DNA of 6,579 bases from Bradyrhizobiaceae bacterium (GCA_947475855.1 CANJPN010000352.1:1-6579), one strand, 5' to 3'; counted from the stretch's first letter, positions 1 to 6,161 are shown. A program made the numbers and translations. Notes: generated by a model from the letters alone, not told the origin.

Positions 1-533
1 GTGTCGTAGGGGAAGTAGACGGTGTGAAGCCCCTTGGACTTGGCGTAGTTGACGACGTCGATGCTCTTGCGCAGCACGTCCTCGGCGGTCCACTTGAACT
101 GGTATTTCAGCTTCGGATAGCCGATCGGGATCTCGATGATCACACCGTGGCAGCCGCAATCCACGGCCTTGTCGATGTCCACCTTCAAGGCGCGGGCGAA
201 CGAATAGATCTTCGACTTGAGGCCGAGCTTGGCGATCTGCTTGATCGCTTCGAAGTCCATCTCGGAGACGGCGGGCATGCCCGCTTCGATGCGCTCGATG
301 CCGACGTCGGACAGCGCCTCGGCGATCGCGATCTTGTCCTTCACGTCCATCACGACGCCGGGCGTCTGCTCGCCATCGCGCAGCGTGGCGTCGTGGATCT
401 CGACCTTGTCGGGGAGCTGGCGGTTGGCCTTCACTTCAGGAGCGTCGTTGTACGGACAGACCCACCACTGTCCCTCGCGGTAGTACCGCGCGTCGTTGTT
501 ACCGCTGATGGGCGTGCCGTTGCCGTCGCTCAT
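1..533 (-). CDS. DRE-TIM metallolyase (isopropylmalate/homocitrate synthase-like), 3' end missing
   Basis: Reading leftwards from an ATG at 533, 177 codons stay open to the window edge, so the C-terminal part is missing. Residues 51-59 read LRDGEQTPG, the signature of the HMGL-like family that condenses acetyl-CoA with a 2-oxoacid (LeuA, NifV/homocitrate synthase, citramalate synthase). R52 and D53 fit the catalytic arginine and a metal ligand. The second strand motif RIEAGMP (81-87) and an IEIPIGYP stretch (133-140) fit the TIM barrel. About 45 residues precede the barrel, including a Tyr/Trp-rich patch (RYYREGQWWVCPYN, 16-29) that I do not recognise from standard LeuA. A GAGGAG ribosome site lies about 7 bases before the ATG. 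The barrel start is diagnostic of the superfamily, but the substrate cannot be read from this half. It is probably cytoplasmic. The dioxygenase gene lies upstream on the same strand, 369 bp away. Confidence 0.88.
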   Translation of the reverse strand, partial: MSDGNGTPISGNNDARYYREGQWWVCPYNDAPEVKANRQLPDKVEIHDATLRDGEQTPGVVMDVKDKIAIAEALSDVGIERIEAGMPAVSEMDFEAIKQIAKLGLKSKIYSFARALKVDIDKAVDCGCHGVIIEIPIGYPKLKYQFKWTAEDVLRKSIDVVNYAKSKGLHTVYFPYD

Positions 534-560
534 GAGTGCTCTCCTCGATGCTGATAGGGC

Positions 561-597
561 AGCGAGCCGGGCCTCCGAATGCGAGGCCTGACCCGCT
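561..597 (-). promoter_or_regulatory. Hairpin in the leader of the metallolyase gene
   Basis: An inverted repeat has GGCCTC (570-575) and GAGGCC (583-588) around a 7-base loop, with a second outer pairing AGCG/CGCT (561-564 with 594-597). On the minus strand it lies between the T-rich tract at 598-603 and the ribosome site, about 28 bases before the start codon. It could shape the leader RNA or pair alternatively with the terminator-like hairpin just before it. The function is inferred only from position. Confidence 0.35.
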
Positions 598-628
598 AAA
601 AAACGTTTGGGACGGCAAACGCCGCCCC
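598..628 (-). terminator. Terminator-like hairpin between dioxygenase and metallolyase genes
   Basis: On the minus strand GGGGCGGC (628-621), loop GTTT and GCCGTCCC (616-609) form an 8-bp stem with one G-U pair. AAACG and then six T (603-598) follow. The five-base gap between stem and T run is longer than in a textbook intrinsic terminator, so its efficiency is uncertain. It lies 275 bases past the dioxygenase stop and about 65 bases before the metallolyase start. It could therefore end the dioxygenase transcript or act as an attenuator for the downstream gene. Confidence 0.45.
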
Positions 629-730
629 TCCTGATAATCCAGAACCCGCACGAGGGCTATGGGGCCGCTGATATACACGCACGTCCGGACCAAAACTAAC
701 AGTTGCTTCCCCGGCCGAGGCGTCAGCCGA

Positions 731-775
731 GAGCCGGGGCCTTTCCCAGAAATTAGCGTGTAATGCCCCCGGCTC
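731..775. repeat. Inverted repeat GAGCCGGGG / CCCCGGCTC
   Basis: Perfect 9-bp arms at 731-739 and 767-775 are separated by 27 bases. The stem is strong but has no T run on either strand, so it is not a classical terminator. It sits in the 369-bp gap between the two minus-strand genes and could be a leader or 3'-end structure. No function can be assigned. Confidence 0.35.
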
Positions 776-902
776 TGCGCGCCCCGACCTCTGGTCGGCC
801 CGCTTGTCCTGGGACGCAAGCGGAAGGGCATTTCTTGCAAACCATTGGCGGCGAGCAAGGCTACCCGCCCGTCCCATTCCGCGTACCAATCCGGCCCATA
901 AA

Positions 903-1760
903 CTAAACCGGCTTGTCGCCCTTGATGGTCAGCCGCCGCATCAGGCGCAGCTCCTGCGCCGGGAAGTCCTGGCGGGCGTGGCTGGTGCAGCGGTTGTCCC
1001 ACATCAAGAGGTCGCCGACCCGCCACTCATGCGCCCAGATGTGCTCGGGCCGCTCGATCGCCTCGAACATGGTCTCCAAGAGGTCGTCGCTCTCCGCCTT
1101 CTCCATCCCGTCCAGCTTCATCGACATCAGACGGTTGACGAACAGGCATTTCCGCCCGCTTTCCGGATGAGTCCGCACCACCGGATGCCAGGCCTGCGGG
1201 GCGTCATCGCGGATCCTGTCGTTCTTCATCGTGCCGGCGTTGGAATAATCGTAGACGTTGAGCACCTTGGCGCCCGCGATCCGCGCCTTCACGCTCGGGG
1301 CCAGGCACTCGTAGGCCATATAGTGGTTGGAAAACAACGTATCGCCGCCTGCCGACGGAATGTTCATCGAATGCAGGATCGTCGCCTTGGGCGGCCGCAC
1401 CGTGTAGCACTGGTCGATATGGAACTGCATCTCGCCTTCGGGAAGCTGGTCGATGAACTTCCCGTTCTCCTTGCGGTTCGAGATGTACATGATCGCCGGG
1501 TGCTCGGTGCGCCGCACGATGTTGGCGGTCTGCGTCGGGGCGGGCTCGCCGAACCGTGTGCCGAATGCCACCTGTTGGTCCGTGTCCAGCGACATGCCGC
1601 GCAGCACGATCACGAGATTGTCGAGCCACGCCTTGTGCACGAAGGCGAACGTCGCATCATCCATGGGCCGGGTGAGATCGACGCCCCGGATTTCAGCGCC
1701 CAGCGCCTTGCCGAGCTTTACGACTTCCCGTGTCATCGTCGCGCGGGCCTGATCGACCAT
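903..1760 (-). CDS. TauD/TfdA-family 2-oxoglutarate/Fe(II) dioxygenase
   Basis: The 285-residue protein has the usual length for the family, which couples oxidative decarboxylation of 2-oxoglutarate to hydroxylation of a small, often anionic substrate in the cytoplasm. The facial triad is visible: H114 and D116 in FHIDQCY, and distal H261 in WDNRCTSHA. The 2-oxoglutarate contacts are T141 in the SAGGDTLF block and R272, eleven residues after H261 as in TauD. R276 lines up with the TauD sulfonate-binding arginine. The TauD taurine contacts His70 and Asn95 (numbering recalled from the E. coli enzyme) appear to be replaced: the segment after FGE (70-72) has no His, and E110 sits where Asn is expected. 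Taurine is therefore unlikely as substrate, and the true substrate is unknown. GGAGGA lies five bases before the ATG. A strong promoter lies about 45 bases further upstream. Confidence 0.93.
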   Translation of the reverse strand: MVDQARATMTREVVKLGKALGAEIRGVDLTRPMDDATFAFVHKAWLDNLVIVLRGMSLDTDQQVAFGTRFGEPAPTQTANIVRRTEHPAIMYISNRKENGKFIDQLPEGEMQFHIDQCYTVRPPKATILHSMNIPSAGGDTLFSNHYMAYECLAPSVKARIAGAKVLNVYDYSNAGTMKNDRIRDDAPQAWHPVVRTHPESGRKCLFVNRLMSMKLDGMEKAESDDLLETMFEAIERPEHIWAHEWRVGDLLMWDNRCTSHARQDFPAQELRLMRRLTIKGDKPV

Positions 1761-1811
1761 GGCTTCCTCCGATGCTTGTGCGCGAAACCGCTTCGCGGCA
1801 GCCTTTCGTTG

Positions 1812-1840
1812 ATTAGAGATCGAACATCTCGCGCTGTCAA
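1812..1840 (-). promoter_or_regulatory. Sigma70-like promoter of the dioxygenase gene
   Basis: On the minus strand TTGACA (1840-1835, full consensus), a 17-base spacer and TCTAAT (1817-1812, 5 of 6 consensus) form an excellent housekeeping promoter. Transcription would start near 1805, leaving a leader of roughly 45 bases that carries the GGAGGA ribosome site. No promoter of this quality appears before the metallolyase gene. Confidence 0.7.
1816..1830. promoter_or_regulatory. Candidate operator inside the promoter spacer
   Basis: GAGAT-cgaac-ATCTC is a perfect 5-bp inverted repeat with a 5-base centre. It fills most of the spacer between the -35 and -10 of the dioxygenase promoter and overlaps the edge of the -10. 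A dimeric repressor bound here would block RNA polymerase. The short arms could also arise by chance. Confidence 0.35.
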
Positions 1841-1841
1841 T

Positions 1842-1867
1842 TCACGACCGGAAGTCACGACCGGAAG
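1842..1867. repeat. Perfect 13-bp tandem duplication just upstream of the -35
   Basis: TCACGACCGGAAG occurs twice head to tail (1842-1854 and 1855-1867), and the following T also matches. The block begins one base upstream of the -35 of the dioxygenase promoter. That is where class II activators or repressors bind, so it may be a pair of regulator half-sites. A slippage duplication without function is equally possible. Confidence 0.5.
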
Positions 1868-1868
1868 T

Positions 1869-2286
1869 GCTGACCTGAATTGGCGACCTGGATACAGTCT
1901 GCCTCCGGATAGGGTTGTAAACCGCTTCCGAACTTGACCGGCCCGAACAGGCGGTTCGATCAGCCCCGCGGCGTCCGCTTGTTGTGGAGGTTCCGATCCG
2001 CTTGACCGGCCGGACAATCACGCTTTTGACCCACGGCAGAAGGTCGCCGAGCGCCCAGGGATGTCCGGAGTCGTGGCTAGTCCTGAAGGTGAACGATGCC
2101 AGTCGGATGGTCAAAGCCCCTCCATCCGGCTTCAGCACCAAGTAGCCGGGCGCATTCGTCACTCATGAAATAGAAGAACTGTCGAGCCGTCCCTACGTAA
2201 GTACTCCATCTTCCCCACCACCATCGACGCCCACCCAGCACCTGAGCTACTGTCCGACCACGATCGCAGACGGGCCAGGGCACCGC
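1869..2286. other. Divergent intergenic region without a convincing gene
   Basis: This stretch separates the dioxygenase promoter from the TIR gene. Minus-strand frames here stay open (for example 2162 to 1842) but match nothing I recognise and have no good ribosome site. It contains two copies of CTTGACCGGCC (1933-1943 and 2001-2011), each preceded by TTCCGA. It must hold the promoter of the TIR gene if that gene is expressed alone, but no clear -35/-10 pair was found on the plus strand. Confidence 0.5.
1926..2011 (+). repeat. Two dispersed copies of TTCCGA...CTTGACCGGCC
   Basis: The 11-mer CTTGACCGGCC is found at 1933-1943 and 2001-2011. TTCCGA lies one base before it in the first copy (1926-1931) and four bases before it in the second (1991-1996). 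The repeat has a period of about 68 bp. CTTGAC resembles an alphaproteobacterial -35, but neither copy has a convincing -10 at 17-18 bases. The copies may be regulator sites or the trace of an old duplication. Confidence 0.35.
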
Positions 2287-3762
2287 ATGCCGGGGAAGAT
2301 CTTTGTAAACTACCGACGCGATGACGAGCGCGCTGTTGCTGCCCGCGTGCGGGACCGGCTGGCAGGTGTGTTCGGCAATGCGAATGTCTTCATGGACGTC
2401 GATAACCTCATGGCGGGCCAGAGGTTCGACAAAGAGCTGGAAAAGGCCCTCGCAGAGACAGACGTGTTCTTGTCTGTCATCGGACCGAAGTGGACCGAGC
2501 TGCTCGATGAACGGAAACTGTCGGGCGAGCGCGATTACGTGCGTGAAGAGATCGCCGGCGCGATGAAGCGCGGCATCACGGTGATCCCGGTGTTGATCGA
2601 GCGCACGCCGTTGCCTCGCGCCGATGCGTTTCCTGACGACATTCGCGAGCTGGTGCTGCACCAGAAGCATGTCGTCACCCACGAGCAGTTCGGCCGCGAT
2701 GTGGCGGGGTTGGTCGAGGCGATCAGGTTCGCTCGGAAGCCGGCGAAGAGTCAGGTGGTCCCGAAGGTGCCGTGGCGTTGGGTGACGGCAACGGCTTTAA
2801 GTGTCGTCGCGGTGGGTTGGGTCGGCGCTTATCAGCTCGGTGTGCCCGTGTGGGCGCCGGGGGCCTCGCCGCCGCAACCTCCAGTTCTGACGCCGGCGAA
2901 GGAGCAGCTTGAGAAGGCCGCTCTGGGGCCAGTTCGCAACGAGCAGGAGTCGAAGCGTCAAGCCGACCTGATGGCCGCTGCCGAGACTGCAAGGCGGACA
3001 GCCGATGCTGCGGCTGCGAAGAAGGCTGCGGATGATGCTAAGGTCAGACAAGCTGCGGCTGATGCTGCCGAAGCGAAGCGAAAGGCAGACGAAGTCGAAC
3101 AACAGCGTGTCGCTGCGCTCAAGGCCAAGGAAGACCAGCAGCGCGAGGCAGCGGAGGCAAAGGCGCGCGCCGACGAGTTGAACCGCATCCGAATCGCAGA
3201 GGCAAAGGCGGACGAAGAGCGCAGGCGGGCTGAGGCTGAGGCATCCAAGATGCGGACGGAAGCCGACGCTGCGCGCAAAGCAGAAGAAGCCGAGCGCCAA
3301 CGTGTTGCAGCATTGACGGCAGAAGTCAGCCGGCGTCAGGCTGTGGAGGACGTTCGTGGTGCGGCCGGGGAGCAATCGAAGGCAGCAGAAAAAGCTCTGC
3401 GACAAGCCGATCTCGCGAATAGGACAGAAACGCCGAAACTCGGATCGCCCAACAAGACCGCCCCTGTGGCCGAAACGCCAGCGAGTGCGAGCCGTTTTGA
3501 TGGATCTTGGACTATCACCACCACAAGATTAGGCGGTTGCAAATATCCCGGCTCTACCTTTGTCCTGAGATTCAAGGGTGGAGCCATAACTGGTAGACAT
3601 TCAGGGACGGTTTCTCCGTCTGGTGCCGTTCGATGGAGCGGGATAGCCGTCACGGTTGGAGTGCCTATTAGTTATATGGGAAGAGTAAACGGAAGTTCAG
3701 GCTCAGGTACATATCGAAATACTAATGGGTGCCATGGGACATTCACAGCAAGGCGGTCGTGA
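2287..3762 (+). CDS. Membrane-anchored TIR-domain protein with coiled coil and C-terminal beta-rich domain
   Basis: The 491-residue protein begins with a TIR domain (about 3-147): KIFVNYRRDD (4-13), VFMDVDNLMAGQRF (34-47) and VFLSVIGPKW (60-69), then DYVREEI (83-89). E88 sits where TIR NADases carry the catalytic Glu. Basic residues (148-164) and a hydrophobic helix (about 166-184) follow, so the TIR domain should be cytoplasmic and the rest periplasmic. Residues 205-377 are a TolA-like Ala/Glu/Lys/Arg-rich coiled coil. It has an internal repeat: KADEVEQQRVAAL (267-279 approx.) matches KAEEAERQRVAAL 65 residues later. Residues 403-491 form a small Gly/Ser/Thr-rich, probably beta domain starting FDGSWTI and carrying C418 and C482, a possible disulfide. 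The ATG directly precedes the TIR core and has a weak AGGG site. Bacterial TIR proteins serve in immunity or effector signalling, but no partner gene is adjacent. The role here is inferred. Confidence 0.85.
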   Translation: MPGKIFVNYRRDDERAVAARVRDRLAGVFGNANVFMDVDNLMAGQRFDKELEKALAETDVFLSVIGPKWTELLDERKLSGERDYVREEIAGAMKRGITVIPVLIERTPLPRADAFPDDIRELVLHQKHVVTHEQFGRDVAGLVEAIRFARKPAKSQVVPKVPWRWVTATALSVVAVGWVGAYQLGVPVWAPGASPPQPPVLTPAKEQLEKAALGPVRNEQESKRQADLMAAAETARRTADAAAAKKAADDAKVRQAAADAAEAKRKADEVEQQRVAALKAKEDQQREAAEAKARADELNRIRIAEAKADEERRRAEAEASKMRTEADAARKAEEAERQRVAALTAEVSRRQAVEDVRGAAGEQSKAAEKALRQADLANRTETPKLGSPNKTAPVAETPASASRFDGSWTITTTRLGGCKYPGSTFVLRFKGGAITGRHSGTVSPSGAVRWSGIAVTVGVPISYMGRVNGSSGSGTYRNTNGCHGTFTARRS

Positions 3763-4941
3763 GTTGGTCGTGACGGATATGCGAGATCGGCGAGATTTCT
3801 CATAGACCGGTCGGCATGCTTGGGTCGCAAAAGGGAGTCGCTGTGTGCTCGGATCGTGATGGCTCAGGTTGAGGCGGTGCCCGCCGATTCCACTCATCTC
3901 GCTACTCTACGCGCGCGCTGAGCCAGCTTTCCGTGCGTGGTGTCCACCTATGATTGCGTGTCGAATACGTCGACCGACTTCCTTCATCTCGAATGGGCGC
4001 AGACGTTCGCCGACTGGCTTGCGGAGCTTGGCGCCAGGAGCAACCTTCGAGCTGAGGCGCCATTTCGATATTGGGTTAGAAGGCCGCGACGATCTGGAAC
4101 GAGTTGATCGCGCTCGACGTGACTAGGACCATGGCCTCATCAATACGGCGGCAACGACAACGCTAGCTTGTCTGGCTAGGCGTGAACCGAAGCGTCGGCC
4201 TGAGCCGTCTGTGTTGCATGAAAAAACCACGTAGTCGGATTGATCGCCTCACCGATGGCAGCCCATGGCCCAATCCCGTAACGTTCCCTTCGGCAGCTTC
4301 CGGGGGAGCTGCTGTCGCAGCCGTGATGGCGAGACCTTGGAGCAGCCCCCAATTCGAGCGCGCGCCACTCATCCCCGGCACCCGCGCCCTCGCGTAACCT
4401 CCCCTCGTCGGCACCACGACGGGTCGTCTCCGGAGGCGTCTTGGGATGAGGTGCTGGCTCGGGTAACGCGGATGTCCTGCTCGCAGCGGGCTCCGTGAAG
4501 GTCGATCCGTCGGCCGTCCGGTAACGTGCGGTGCCGTCAAGGCGGTTCAATGTGGATCAACAGCAGCCGGCGCTCCCATTAAACCCTTGCGCTTTCGCGC
4601 GTAGTCGGTCGAACGCTACGCCAGTGAAGCCCGAAAGCGGGGCTGCGGAGAGCCGCTCATAATACCTAAAACTACGGCGCTCCTCTGCCCCGCCCCCCCG
4701 TCGCGATCCGGTGCCCTGCGCCGCAGCGGCGGGCTGCTAAAGACGCCCGTCACGCTTCGACACCGCCAGCAAGGCCAGCCGCCGCGGTGGATGCCGGCGA
4801 TGCCAGGGCAGTTCCTTGGCCGGCGTGACGACCTCCTCGCGTTCACGCCGTTTGCATTTTCGGCGCCCTCCGTCCCCCAACCCCTTGCAGCCCCCCGCTA
4901 TTCGATGGCAGCAAGGAAGCGATCGACCAGGGACCACAGGC
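3763..4941. other. 1.2-kb stretch without a convincing gene
   Basis: Short frames on both strands (for example plus 3869-4126 and minus 4550-4176) lack family motifs, good ribosome sites and convincing protein-like composition. I recognise no gene, IS end or RNA here. Local features are a hairpin with 6-bp arms GCAGCT/AGCTGC (4293-4298 and 4307-4312), a C7 run near 4690, and GC-rich palindromes near 4717-4730. The stretch may hold decayed genes: one plus-strand frame around 3945-4110 reads like protein before meeting stops. The promoter of the downstream hydrolase was not identified. Confidence 0.5.
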
Positions 4942-6006
4942 ATGCGCACTCCCTTCACCATCGGCGGACAAAGCGTTGCTCCCGGCGAGCGCAAAATCGT
5001 CGTGTTGCCGGTGTCGAAGCTGTCGAACCACACCCCCGTGACCCTGCCCGTGCATGTGCTTCATGGCGAAGCCCCGGGACCGACGATGTTCGTCTCGGCC
5101 GCAGTGCACGGCGACGAGTTGAACGGGGTCGAGACGATCCGCCGCGTCCTGCGCACGCTCGCTCCGGGCAACATCAAGGGAACCCTGCTGTGCGTGCCCG
5201 TGGTCAATGCCTACGGCTTCATCGGACGCTCGCGTTACCTGCCCGACCGCCGCGATTTGAACCGTGCGTTTCCCGGTTCTCCCAACGGTTCCCTCGCCGC
5301 AAGGCTGGCCCACCTGCTGCTGACCGAGGTCGTCAAGAGGTGCCAGGTCGGCATCGATCTGCACACCGCCGCCATCCACCGCGTGAACCTTCCCCAGATC
5401 CGCTGCGACACGAAACGAAGCCCGCGCAGCCGCGACCTCGCGATGGCGTTCGGAGCCCAGGTCATCCTCGAAAGCGCCGAGCGGGCGGGATCTCTGCGCC
5501 AGGCCGCGCGCGAAAGTGGCGTCGACGTCCTGGTCTATGAAGGCGGCGAGGGCCTGCGCTTCGACGAGTTCGCGATCCAGGCGGCCGTGGACGGGATAGC
5601 GCGCGTCATGCTGCGGATGGGGATGCTGGAAAGCCCTGATGAGGGCGACGAGGCCGGCCGCCCCCCTTCCGAACACCCGGCCCCGACCGCGACGCGACCG
5701 CCATTGATCGCCAATGCCGCCAGGTGGGTCCGCTCGCCCGAAGGTGGCGTCCTCAGAACCCATAAGCGCATCGGCGATGCCGTGAGCGAAGGCGAGACGA
5801 TCGGGGTCATCTCCAACCCATACGAGGAGGCGAACACAGCCGTGAAGAGTCCACGGCGCGGCGTGATCGTCGGCGCCACCACTCTGCCGATCGTGAACAT
5901 GGGCGACGCGCTTTTCCACATCGCCTGGAGCGAGGAGATGGGCGGTCGGGCTTCCGCCCACCGCGAGACGGCCGAGCCCCTCATGGACGAGGACGAAATC
6001 ATCTGA
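4942..6006 (+). CDS. Succinylglutamate desuccinylase/aspartoacylase-family zinc hydrolase
   Basis: This M14-like metallohydrolase is 354 residues long from the ATG at 4942. The zinc site is visible: H56 and E59 in AVHGDELNG, then H141 in GIDLHTA. DRRDLNRAFPG (102-112) is the conserved DLNR-FPG substrate-binding block, and E200 in VYEGGEG fits the catalytic Glu. A proline-rich linker (about 233-254) leads to a C-terminal barrel-sandwich-like domain (about 260-330, SPEGGVLRTHKRIGDAVSEGE), usual in bacterial members. The family removes acyl groups from N-acyl amino acids (AstE, aspartoacylase, the ectoine-pathway deacetylase DoeB), and the substrate here is not determinable. The frame is open back to an ATG at 4816, but those 42 extra residues are Arg/Pro/Ser-rich and unlike the family, so 4942 is preferred. 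An AGGGA sits about nine bases before it. The enzyme is probably cytoplasmic, and no arginine-degradation genes are adjacent. Confidence 0.9.
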   Translation: MRTPFTIGGQSVAPGERKIVVLPVSKLSNHTPVTLPVHVLHGEAPGPTMFVSAAVHGDELNGVETIRRVLRTLAPGNIKGTLLCVPVVNAYGFIGRSRYLPDRRDLNRAFPGSPNGSLAARLAHLLLTEVVKRCQVGIDLHTAAIHRVNLPQIRCDTKRSPRSRDLAMAFGAQVILESAERAGSLRQAARESGVDVLVYEGGEGLRFDEFAIQAAVDGIARVMLRMGMLESPDEGDEAGRPPSEHPAPTATRPPLIANAARWVRSPEGGVLRTHKRIGDAVSEGETIGVISNPYEEANTAVKSPRRGVIVGATTLPIVNMGDALFHIAWSEEMGGRASAHRETAEPLMDEDEII

Positions 6007-6007
6007 C

Positions 6008-6025
6008 CGGGCAGACGCTTGCCCG
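6008..6025 (+). repeat. Short hairpin after the hydrolase gene
   Basis: CGGGCA-gacgct-TGCCCG makes a perfect 6-bp stem that starts one base after the stop codon. No T run follows, so it is at best a weak or factor-assisted 3'-end structure. Confidence 0.35.
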
Positions 6026-6039
6026 AGGCCACCCCTAAT

Positions 6040-6056
6040 GCGTTCTGAACGCGTTC
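6040..6056. promoter_or_regulatory. Palindrome abutting the tRNA promoter
   Basis: GCGTTC-T-GAACGC (6040-6052) is a 6-bp inverted repeat with a one-base centre. A third GCGTTC follows at 6051-6056 and touches the -35. The position suits a protein-binding site upstream of a stable-RNA promoter. No known regulator motif was recognised. Confidence 0.35.
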
Positions 6057-6086
6057 TTGACACCCCACCCAGCCGGTCGGTATATC
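6056..6086 (+). promoter_or_regulatory. Promoter of the truncated tRNA-Met gene
   Basis: TTGACA (6057-6062, preceded by C to give CTTGAC), an 18-base spacer and TATATC (6081-6086) fit the alphaproteobacterial stable-RNA promoter type. The predicted start, near 6093, lies about five bases before the tRNA 5' end. The promoter is therefore intact although the gene it serves is broken. Confidence 0.65.
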
Positions 6087-6097
6087 CGGGCACCCAT

Positions 6098-6150
6098 GGC
6101 GGGGTAGCTCAGCTGGTTAGAGCGGCGGAATCATAATCCGTAGGTCGCCA
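6098..6150 (+). pseudogene. Truncated elongator tRNA-Met (anticodon CAT), 3' third missing
   Basis: The 5' part folds normally. The acceptor strand is GGCGGGG (6098-6104), followed by TA. The D arm is GCTC (6107-6110), loop AGCTGGTTA and GAGC (6120-6123). The anticodon stem is GCGGA/TCCGT (6125-6129 with 6137-6141), with CAT at 6132-6134 in loop ATCATAA. The variable region AGGTC and the start of the T stem, GCCA, reach 6150. There is then no TTCRANY T loop, no second T strand, no CCCCGCC acceptor and no CCA end. The sequence turns into unrelated A+T-richer DNA. The loop ATCATAA and the stem fit elongator tRNA-Met or a CAT-anticodon tRNA-Ile; Met is favoured by overall likeness to alphaproteobacterial tRNA-Met. 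The transcript could not be a working tRNA. Confidence 0.75.
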
Positions 6151-6152
6151 AT

Positions 6153-6161
6153 ATTATACCA
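6153..6161 (-). promoter_or_regulatory. Extended -10 motif TGGTATAAT facing the tRNA
   Basis: On the minus strand TGG-TATAAT is a perfect extended -10 that starts three bases beyond the tRNA break. No -35 at 16-18 bases was found, though extended -10 promoters can do without one. If active, it would make RNA antisense to the tRNA fragment and to the 3' end of the hydrolase gene. Confidence 0.3.

Noticed and set aside
24..554. Plus-strand open frame of 176 codons
   Set aside because: It is antisense to the metallolyase gene, whose minus-strand translation carries clear family motifs; this frame has none.
640..720. Possible branched-chain-rich leader peptide (minus strand, QLLVLVRTCVYISGPIALV) before the LeuA-like gene
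   Set aside because: The residues look attractive for attenuation, but there is no nearby start codon with a ribosome site and no stop before the terminator-like hairpin.
804..1937. Plus-strand open frame of 377 codons over the dioxygenase
   Set aside because: It is the mirror of a high-GC coding region. The minus-strand product has the full dioxygenase triad, while this one has no recognisable domain.
2077..2180. Small minus-strand frames (29-codon piece starting MSDECARLL; overlapping frame starting MTNAPGYLV)
   Set aside because: Two overlapping frames look equally protein-like, neither has a good ribosome site, and neither belongs to a family I recognise.
4293..4312. GCAGCT/AGCTGC hairpin in the gene desert as a terminator
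   Set aside because: There is no T run on either strand and no gene ends nearby.
4816..4941. N-terminal extension of the hydrolase from the ATG at 4816
   Set aside because: The 42 residues are Arg/Ser/Pro-rich and do not resemble the family N-terminus, and the 4942 start gives a usual length.
4843..6093. Minus-strand open frame of 416 codons over the zinc hydrolase
   Set aside because: It is longer than the real gene but low in meaning: His/Arg/Gly-rich with no family motifs. The plus strand has the zinc-site residues in order.
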